Shown piece after piece: positions 9,401 through 14,665 of a DNA stretch of 37,461 bases. The notes below the pieces were generated by a model. That model saw nothing but the letters and a program-made list of their open reading frames with translations. It did not search any database and had not been told where the DNA came from. The stretch spans positions 1-37,461 of the forward strand of contig JABWCM010000023.1 in NCBI GenBank assembly GCA_013360285.1, in the 5' to 3' direction. The first letter of the stretch is position 1; each line of letters begins with the position of its first letter. The stretch is from Myxococcales bacterium (GTDB taxonomy: Bacteria; Myxococcota_A; UBA9042; JABWCM01). The position numbers and the translations under genes were made by a program.

Positions 9401-10418
9401 CGGAGTGCAGGAAAACAACGATGCGGCTTGCTCCGACGGCCAAGACAATGACGGAGACTCGTTTGTCGACTGTAAGGACTTCGATTGTAAACCACTCAAT
9501 GTTTGCCAGGGTGGTACGCCGGAAAATACCGACGCGGCATGTTCTGATGGTAAGGACAACGATGGCGATGGCTGGGTCGATTGTATGGATTTTGATTGTG
9601 ACGAAACCCCTTCCTGCGGCGGTAACGGAGAAGTCGAAAACTCAGATTCGTTGTGTTCCGACGGTGCAGATAATGACGCTGACGGATTTACCGATTGCGA
9701 AGATCTCGACTGCTCCCAGACAGATTTGTGCGCGGTTGGGTTTACTGAAGGGTCCGAAGCCGAATGTACTGATAACAAGGATAACGACCAGGACTCGTTC
9801 ATCGACTGCGACGATTTTGGATGTGGGTGGCTGGTACAATGTGGCGGCACTGGTGTGAAAGAAAACAATGACCTGAGCTGTGCTGACGGTCAGGACAACG
9901 ATGGAGACGGTTTTACCGACTGCAAAGATTTCGATTGTGGGGACACGATACCGTGTACGACCGCCGATGAGCCGGAAAATACGGACAGCGCCTGTGACGA
10001 TGGTAAAGATAACGACGGAGACGGAGTGGTCGATTGTGATGACGATGACTGTCTTGACACCGCGCCGTGCACCGGTGCGGTTGGTCAGGAGAACACGGAA
10101 GCTGCGTGTTCTGACGGGTTTGACAATGATGGCGATGGGTTTGTCGACTGCAACGATTTTAACTGCAATGCAACGAATGTGTGCAAGGCGAACAACGAAG
10201 CGGAATCAACCCAACAACAGTGCGTCGATGGGATCGACAACGACAATGATGGCTTTTTGGATTGTAAGGATTTTGGGTGCAAGTGGTTGGTGGCGTGTGG
10301 CGGAACCGGTATCGCGGAAAACACCGACGCGTTATGTTCGGACGGAGTTTCGAACGATGGCGACAAATTCATCGATTGTGACGATTTTGACTGTTCAGGC
10401 ACAAATGTGTGCCCGTAG
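6444..10418 (+). CDS. Giant secreted lipoprotein with 34 four-cysteine DNDxDG repeats
   Basis: About 1324 residues. Start at GTG 6444 is supported by GGAG at 6434-6437. It yields a signal peptide (WICLVLFCAGAFLSAAC) with a lipobox-like SAAC. The rest is 34 tandem units of about 38 residues, consensus C-x-DG-x-DND-x-DG-x-x-DC-x-DFDC-x5-C, usually joined by a linker like PENTDAA. Each unit has four cysteines and a DxDxDGxxD loop that resembles EF-hand/dockerin-type calcium loops. Units with FGCKW recur at positions 4, 7, 10, 14, 18, 25, 29 and 33, and a close variant at 22 has FDCKW. DNGCK/DNNCK units occur at 12, 16, 20 and 24. Known: similar repeats occur in MopE-like metal-binding surface proteins. 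Inference: an elongated disulfide- and calcium-stabilised surface or matrix protein. No enzymatic domain is seen. Confidence 0.85.
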   Translation: MKMSLYNPHFWICLVLFCAGAFLSAACETNCEKCAIQNPSNGGQTNVENSESLCADGIDNDNDGAVDCIDLDCEKMIVCGGGGGGAGESSVQACSDSLDNDSDGFVDCDDFDCTASGACGGESGPENTENACSDKFDNDGDGFVDCNDFDCDDTEACKNKPIEQTAGECSDGKDNDADGFTDCDDFGCKWMSECGGNGIPENDAAACSDGLDNDADGQTDCKDFDCKNLPVCTGGGEKTPENTEEACSDTVDNDQDSYIDCNDFDCSRTIYCLSKPVETLEPDCQDGKDNDGDGFSDCDDFGCKWLTECGGNGVPENSADACTDGLDNDDDGFTDCKDFDCKNLPVCTGGTSTPENTDAACSDGKDNDQDSYVDCDDFDCDDTSSCQSGLVETTAQDCSDGVDNDEDSYVDCDDFGCKWVQACGGTGVPENTPQACTDGNDNDGDTFIDCKDFDCKSLPVCKSAAEDTDVTCSDGVDNDADGFTDCADNGCKSLPICQGGSAENTVAACSDGQDNDKDGFIDCNDFDCDDTAACATSETETSVQDCDDGEDNDSDGYVDCDDFGCKWTKKCGGTGNPENTDTLCGDGKDNDGDSFVDCKDFDCKSLPTCQGGVENTDASCSDGADNDLDGFTDCADNGCKNLPVCKSGTPENTDAACDDGQDNDKDGYIDCDDFDCGKTTPCTSSSGSETSAGECSDGVDNDGDSYVDCDDFGCKWTVACGGTGVSESGDTACSDGQDNDGDSFVDCADFDCKSATVCAAGSENSEVTCGDGKDNDQDGFTDCADNGCKTLPVCQNGEPENTDQNCQDGVDNDKDGFLDCDDFDCDETTPCGSASVAENTQSACTDGSDNDGDSYIDCMDFDCKWIQQCGGTGVAENTDNACADGQDNDGDSFADCKDFDCKPLPVCQGGTSEDSEDKCSDGLDNDQDGFVDCDDNNCKTTVVCSGTPVPTETSAEHCQDGKDNDNDSFIDCNDFGCKWVVACGGTGVQENNDAACSDGQDNDGDSFVDCKDFDCKPLNVCQGGTPENTDAACSDGKDNDGDGWVDCMDFDCDETPSCGGNGEVENSDSLCSDGADNDADGFTDCEDLDCSQTDLCAVGFTEGSEAECTDNKDNDQDSFIDCDDFGCGWLVQCGGTGVKENNDLSCADGQDNDGDGFTDCKDFDCGDTIPCTTADEPENTDSACDDGKDNDGDGVVDCDDDDCLDTAPCTGAVGQENTEAACSDGFDNDGDGFVDCNDFNCNATNVCKANNEAESTQQQCVDGIDNDNDGFLDCKDFGCKWLVACGGTGIAENTDALCSDGVSNDGDKFIDCDDFDCSGTNVCP
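6600..10415 (+). repeat. 34-unit tandem coding repeat (~114 bp per unit) with 3/4-unit super-repeat
   Basis: The repeats occupy nearly the whole mature protein. Units are conserved at protein level but diverged at synonymous positions, which points to old duplication under selection. From unit 10 to unit 25 the order [FGCKW or FDCKW]-[FDCK]-[DNGCK or DNNCK]-[FDCDxT, FDCGKT or similar] repeats four times, giving a super-repeat of about 450 bp. Before unit 10 the period is three units. Confidence 0.85.
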
Positions 10419-10488
10419 CGGACAATAGCCCGCCAATTACCTCCTTCTCTTTCTTCAAATATCTTGTACGCGCACCCCACAATATTAA

Positions 10489-10660
10489 CCCGGATTTTTC
10501 ACGAGCTTGCGGGCGAGAGCGTCGAGGCGCCCGCAAATTCGGGGTGGTGGGTCGTTTTTGTCCGGAAGCATGCCAGGCATGTTGAGGACAAAGCGGTCTA
10601 CCATACCCGAAAATGCTTGCGGATCGGCGCTCGTAGTCTCAAGCTTGTGAGAAATACGGG
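10489..10660 (+). repeat. Family B element (~172 bp) with terminal inverted repeats
   Basis: The 21-bp left end (10489-10509; begins CCCGGATTTTTCACGAG) matches the reverse complement of the right end (10640-10660; GAGAAATACGGG) at 18 of 21 positions. CTAG follows on the right at 10661-10664. The interior has short inverted repeats (GCATGCCAGGCATG near 10568) and no convincing gene. Related ends occur at 1933-1953 and at 14062-14082. Confidence 0.65.
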
Positions 10661-10927
10661 CTAGGTGTGTGGTGTTTTTTAGGGGAATTTTTGGCCAGCG
10701 GAATTTGAGCCGGATCGTCCGGAAAAATCCTGAGAGTTTGTGAAAAAATATGGGGACGGACTTGGACGCGGGGATTTTGGCCCCGATGCCCGGAAGAAAA
10801 CTGAGTCATACAGCTATTTTTTCACCGACTCTAAGTCATATCCGGGTAGTGGCGCAGGGATTTTTGCGGGCGAGGCGGCCAAAGGCGGCCCGGGTGTGGA
10901 ATTCATCTAGAAACACCGCACACCTAG
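10661..10927 (+). repeat. Family C element, long copy (~267 bp)
   Basis: The ends are CTAGGTGTGTGGTGTTTTTT (10661-10680) and an inverted copy ending AACACCGCACACCTAG (10912-10927). The body GGCCAGCGGAATTTGAGCC, GGATCGTCCGGAAAAATCCTG is near-identical to the shorter copy at 17549-17710, in the same orientation. This copy carries about 98 extra bases (family D). Confidence 0.7.
10734..10831 (+). repeat. Family D element nested inside family C (~98 bp)
   Basis: The extra segment starts GAGTTTGTGAAAAAATA and ends TATTTTTTCACCGACTC, which are inverted repeats of each other with two mismatches. The short family C copy at 17549 reads straight through this point (CCTGAGTCATAT), so it shows the empty site. 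The interior has a perfect stem GGGGATTTTGGCCCC-like region near 10770-10784. No coding capacity. Confidence 0.6.
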
Positions 10928-11043
10928 CGGCGGTGTGGCAATGTCCGCACACCCGGAATTCGTAAACATGTCGGCGGCTTTGCTGCGGATTCTGATAAGA
11001 AATTCACGCTAAGTTACTGGTTTGGAGGGTTTGAACGGCTAAG

Positions 11044-12000
11044 TTATCGATTCAGCGGATTGGATTCGAATCGTGACTGAAGTTTGTCCAGTGCATTTTT
11101 TGTGGTGACCGTGGCGTTTACGCGGGCCGCGGTGATCCACGACAAAGTCGACGGATGATTGACCAGCAATATACTCTTCAGTGCTGCTTTCTGGCTCGGA
11201 CCCGTAAGTCGAGTGTACGCGTTTACCAAATGTTTGGCCGAAAGTGCCCGCACTTCCTGTTCCTCAGCGGGTACATCTCCGGGTGCCGGTGTTTCCCATG
11301 CCCAAACATTTCCCACGTCGCCCAGTGCTTCAATGATCGCTAAGTTAAGGGTCTCGTTTGTTGGCTCGGTAGAATCCAATAACGGTCCTAGTGTTTGGAC
11401 AATGGGCAATCGCCGACAGGAGCCCATCCCAAAAATGACTGCTAGCTGCTTTGAGCCAGGAGTCGTTGCCATTTGAGTCAGCGTGTTCACGGCGTGGTCT
11501 GTGCTTAGTTTGCCGAGCGCCTCGGCCGCTGCACGGTTAACATAAAACTCCTGTTCTGGCGACATCAGGATCGCTTTGTAAACACTTTCACCACGTGGAT
11601 CTCGGGTCGCGCCTGCGGCTTCTATCAGCCCTGCACGCCAGGCTATCCACGCTGATTCCGTCCATTGGCGGCGGCCGATGTCCGAGAACACCAACGCATC
11701 CAAAACTGGCAAGATCACCTCCGGGCCAATGTTCTTCAACGACATTGCGACCGGTGCAAAACGGCCTCTTTTGGTGGCGTCCATCGTTGCAACTTTTGAG
11801 CGCACATCTGCAACGCGGTCGAACGCAGATGGTAGAGTTTTTCGGGCTGCAGAGATGTCTTGCGCCAACAAAGTACGTACATCGATTGGTAAGGATTCCG
11901 GAGACAGCACGGCGCCGGTTTGTGCAACGACATCGTTTATCGATGTGACGGTGCAGAGTCCGAGTACGAGGGCAAAAGTCATAAATTGAAGTCGTTTCAT
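11044..12000 (-). CDS. Secreted HEAT-repeat-like protein of unknown function
   Basis: About 318 residues. Start at ATG 12000 gives a classical signal peptide (MKRLQFMTFALVLGLCTV, Ala cleavage region near VVAQ), so the product is exported. The mature part is alpha-helical and resembles HEAT/PBS-type repeats: GPEVILPVLDALVFSDIG, YVNRAAAEALGKLSTDHAV, LNLAIIEALGDVGN. No catalytic motif is visible. The start overlaps the stop of the upstream arginine deiminase gene in an ATGA arrangement (11997-12000), so the two are almost certainly translationally coupled. Inference: a partner, scaffold or substrate-recognition protein for the deiminase. It could equally be an independent periplasmic protein. 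Confidence 0.8.
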   Translation of the reverse strand: MKRLQFMTFALVLGLCTVTSINDVVAQTGAVLSPESLPIDVRTLLAQDISAARKTLPSAFDRVADVRSKVATMDATKRGRFAPVAMSLKNIGPEVILPVLDALVFSDIGRRQWTESAWIAWRAGLIEAAGATRDPRGESVYKAILMSPEQEFYVNRAAAEALGKLSTDHAVNTLTQMATTPGSKQLAVIFGMGSCRRLPIVQTLGPLLDSTEPTNETLNLAIIEALGDVGNVWAWETPAPGDVPAEEQEVRALSAKHLVNAYTRLTGPSQKAALKSILLVNHPSTLSWITAARVNATVTTKNALDKLQSRFESNPLNR

Positions 12001-13946
12001 CGTCCTGTCTCCCACCATTTTACGGTCGGTATTTCCCGCGTTGTGTTGGTTCCACAATGAACTTCGCCCAGCAAGGCGTGATAGAGGTTCCAGTTTTCCA
12101 CGTAGTGGACCGTCATACCAATTTTGGCCAACTCCTCTGTCATCTGTTCTTCAAAAATGTCCACACCGTCAATATTTGGGCCGTGGGGTTTCGGGGATGC
12201 GTAGTGGGTTCCATCAATAACCAATCCGTTTACCGTTCCCGGTTGATATGCGACGGAATAACCCTGAATTGTGTAATGCAGGAACGGGATTTTTAGGATT
12301 TCTTCGTCCGTAATCCCGGTTTCTTCTTTGAGAATTTCGATCTGATCGTCGACTTCGACGATGGCTTCCGCAGAGTCGGCCATCACGTCTTTGTCAGCAA
12401 GTACGCCATTGATTGTGATTTCCGCTGGATCATTTTGGTCCCAATATTTGCCGACAAACATTGGCGTGTCGCCGTGCCCGCTCGCGACCGCGTCTTCAAG
12501 CATCTGTTTAGCCAATGCGGCATCGTTCGCCGCAATTACCCAGCCCCTGGGAGAGTCTGCCCGAAGAAAAGTAATGGTTTCATCTACATGACCTACCAAC
12601 AACCAGGACGTATCCACGTAAATTGGCGGTTGAATCAACTGAGACTCCAACATTTTCGAAAATTTGGGATCAGGGAAAAAATTCGGCACGCTGCCACGAA
12701 ATACTCGACCCAATGGATACTCGACACCGTCCTTTGTGTAGGGTGGGACCGTTTCGGTGTTTCCAAAAGAGTTAAGTGAGTCCATGTATCCGTTATGTTG
12801 CAAGTCATAATGCTGAACACCGGCACTGTCTTTGCCCCGAAGCATCGAAAAAACCACCTGACCAGCGGGGCGAAGCGGGTTCGTTTTGTTCGACGCATTG
12901 TAGACGTTTGCTGAGCGGTAATTCACGCGCATAACGTGCTGAATGCCACCAGGGCCGGGCATTGACGCGTAGCCGGTTTCAAAGAAGTCCTGTGTCCACT
13001 GGTCGCCCACAAACATAGGCACCACATCGTCCGACTTTGACGCTGCGTCCATGGCAGTTTGAAGGTCCGTTCGGAAGTCCACCGAATCCTTGTCGTTAAA
13101 ACTCGTCACGTACATTTTTTCCGCCGGAAGAAGATGATGATAAAGCATGACCGGGGAAACACGAACTACCGCAGAATCACTGCTGATTTCTTGTGCGTCG
13201 GTATTCAGCAGTGCGAATTTAACACTAATATAGCCGTTCCAAACATCGATATCGCGAACGATGTCCTTTGCTTCGAGTCGTAATTCAATTCCCGATTTTA
13301 GTTCTTCGGTAGTGAACGTTTGGTTGGCAAAATCAAATAATTCCAACCCATTGGCGGACGGCTTGAAAAAACGAACCATCGAGCTACTTGGTTCATCTAC
13401 GGAAATACGTCCAGTGTATCCGTCAGGTAACGATGGCAGGGCAACGATGTGTACTGGAGCCATATCCTTGACGTCGTCTTCACCATTGATGACCTCATCC
13501 GCGGCGTCATTGCAGGCTGCCAGCGCAACATCTGTGCCGAATTTTTTGCAGGTTTCCTGATCGTCGTCGATGTTTGCCAGCACAATTGCGCCGTTGGTTT
13601 CTCCCCAGTCTTCCTCGCCGTTGTCTTCGGTGGGATCGTCAAGGTCGATCTGTCCATTTCGGTTGTTGTCGGTCAACAAATTGGCCTCCAAGTTCCCGGA
13701 CGGCTCGGTGTCCGCTGAGTCGGCACCGTTGATTGATCCGTCTCCGGATTGGATATCTCCACTTTCGGTCGTGTCATTTGATGTGCTTACATCGTTTTCC
13801 GTGATATCCCCTGCTGTATTTCCGCCGGTACCGCCGTTATTTTTGGTGTCGCTACACCCTGTCAACGCTAGACTAGTCACGGCAAGGCCCCATGCTGCTA
13901 ATTTTATCGCCTCAATGAGTCGATATGTGAAAGTTCGTCGCCGCAT
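11997..13946 (-). CDS. Lipoprotein protein-arginine deiminase (vertebrate PAD type)
   Basis: A 649-residue enzyme predicted to convert peptidyl-arginine to citrulline outside the cytoplasm. The N terminus is a lipoprotein signal (SLALTGC, acylated Cys31) followed by a Gly/Ser/Asp linker. A PAD middle-domain-like region (about 86-265) has the calcium-loop-like LTDNNRNGQIDLDD, then ETNGAIVLANIDDD and VINGEDDVKDM. The catalytic domain has all expected residues: Asp320 in DQWTQDFFETGY, His453 and Asp455 in LVGHVDETITF, Cys631 in GEVHCGTNTTREIP. SFGNTETVPP and EYPLGRVFRG also match PAD enzymes. I see no PAD N-terminal domain. It is distinct from the Porphyromonas PPAD, which belongs to the agmatine-deiminase-like branch. 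ATG 13946 has AGGAG upstream. It is coupled to the HEAT-like gene. Confidence 0.9.
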   Translation of the reverse strand: MRRRTFTYRLIEAIKLAAWGLAVTSLALTGCSDTKNNGGTGGNTAGDITENDVSTSNDTTESGDIQSGDGSINGADSADTEPSGNLEANLLTDNNRNGQIDLDDPTEDNGEEDWGETNGAIVLANIDDDQETCKKFGTDVALAACNDAADEVINGEDDVKDMAPVHIVALPSLPDGYTGRISVDEPSSSMVRFFKPSANGLELFDFANQTFTTEELKSGIELRLEAKDIVRDIDVWNGYISVKFALLNTDAQEISSDSAVVRVSPVMLYHHLLPAEKMYVTSFNDKDSVDFRTDLQTAMDAASKSDDVVPMFVGDQWTQDFFETGYASMPGPGGIQHVMRVNYRSANVYNASNKTNPLRPAGQVVFSMLRGKDSAGVQHYDLQHNGYMDSLNSFGNTETVPPYTKDGVEYPLGRVFRGSVPNFFPDPKFSKMLESQLIQPPIYVDTSWLLVGHVDETITFLRADSPRGWVIAANDAALAKQMLEDAVASGHGDTPMFVGKYWDQNDPAEITINGVLADKDVMADSAEAIVEVDDQIEILKEETGITDEEILKIPFLHYTIQGYSVAYQPGTVNGLVIDGTHYASPKPHGPNIDGVDIFEEQMTEELAKIGMTVHYVENWNLYHALLGEVHCGTNTTREIPTVKWWETGR

Positions 13947-14382
13947 CCTCGCTCCTTCAAACGTCTATCCAATGATTTACCCCCAGATCATGATTGTACA
14001 TGAGCGTGAAAGGCATCGCCACATACAATCATTCCTCAAAAAGGGCACGAATTAGACTTTACCTGGATTTTTCACGAGGTTGGGACTGCGGGCGCCGATC
14101 CGCCGAACCGTCAAGCGGAACAAACGGTTTTCGCCGTGTACGGGCGCGGCCATGTTGGCCGGTGAAAATCAACCGTTCCATCTGAGACTCATCAGTTTAT
14201 CATTTCTATCAACCAGAATATCGAAATTTTCCATGCTTTACTTGCATTTGTCGCAACTATTTGCTTTTTTTCCTTCATAAATATGTATCCTTTCTGGTCG
14301 TACGTCAGTATCCGTGTTTTACTAACAAGAAGCCAGACTCCGCGCGGCAACAGTCGATGTGGCCAGAATTCGTGTGCATCTT
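13947..14382. other. PAD upstream region and repeat remnants
   Basis: Non-coding. The part next to the deiminase (13947-14045) holds an operator-like inverted repeat. From 14062 a family B-like end begins (CCTGGATTTTTCACGAGG; 19 of 21 positions match the B terminus). It is followed by an imperfect palindrome around a CGGCC-ATGTT-GGCCG hairpin (14147-14161). The stretch 14190-14382 is AT-rich, and I see nothing definite in it. Confidence 0.5.
13991..14031. promoter_or_regulatory. Operator-like inverted repeat upstream of PAD gene
   Basis: TGATTGTA (13991-13998) and its exact complement TACAATCA (14024-14031) form an inverted repeat. Allowing two mismatches it extends to 12 bases per arm, with a 17-bp spacer. 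It sits 45-85 bp upstream of the PAD start. On the minus strand one arm contains TACAAT, a reasonable -10 element. It may be a regulator-binding site or a leader hairpin; no regulator is visible nearby. Confidence 0.4.
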
Positions 14383-14563
14383 TAAGAGGGTGTTTGGGAA
14401 AAAATTGCCGGTGAGCGAAACAGTGGCCGTAACGAGTCGGCCGGGCCGACCGAGGCCCACCGGAGGCGTACCCAACGGTACGCTCAGGATGGGCCGACCG
14501 AGGCACGGCCGACGGAGTAGGCCAATGTTTCGAGTAACGTAATTTTTTACCCAAACACCCTCT
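14383..14563. repeat. Family A palindromic element, copy 2 (181 bp)
   Basis: The ends AGAGGGTGTTTGGG (14383-14396) and CCCAAACACCCTCT (14550-14563) are perfect inverted repeats. The arms continue inward with ATTGCCGGTGAGCGAAACAG and CCGTAACGAG. The reverse complement of the centre (GTACGCCTCCGGTGGGCC) aligns with copy 1 at 1729-1908, so the two copies lie in opposite orientations. No gene is inside. Confidence 0.75.
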
Positions 14564-14665
14564 AAGGCCTCGTTGCGAATCCTGGTGAGAACTCTCGGCC
14601 AACGGTTCAACACGCGCGTCGGTTGAAGAATTGTTTGCCTCAATTTTCGGTGGGAAGTGTGGATC
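14564..14665. other. Short spacer downstream of Hsp70-DUF3731 gene
   Basis: About 100 bp between the family A element and the stop of the minus-strand Hsp70-like gene. No clear T-tailed hairpin was seen. The strong palindrome of the adjacent element could form a transcript-end structure. Confidence 0.3.

Larger units (their letters stand above)
10419..11043. other. Intergenic cluster of nested MITE-like elements
   Basis: 625 bp without a credible gene, between two converging genes. After a 70-bp spacer it holds a complete family B element, then a family C element sharing a CTAG with it, and inside C a family D element. The remaining 116 bp (10928-11043) contains a GGTGTG/CACACC hairpin at about 10932-10948. 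That hairpin lies downstream of the minus-strand HEAT-like gene and could help end its transcript, although no T-run follows it. Confidence 0.6.

Noticed and set aside
11997-13946. Agmatine deiminase or Porphyromonas-type PPAD
   Set aside because: Motifs GHVDE, QDFFETGY and EVHCGTN and the calcium-loop middle region match the vertebrate-type PAD family instead.
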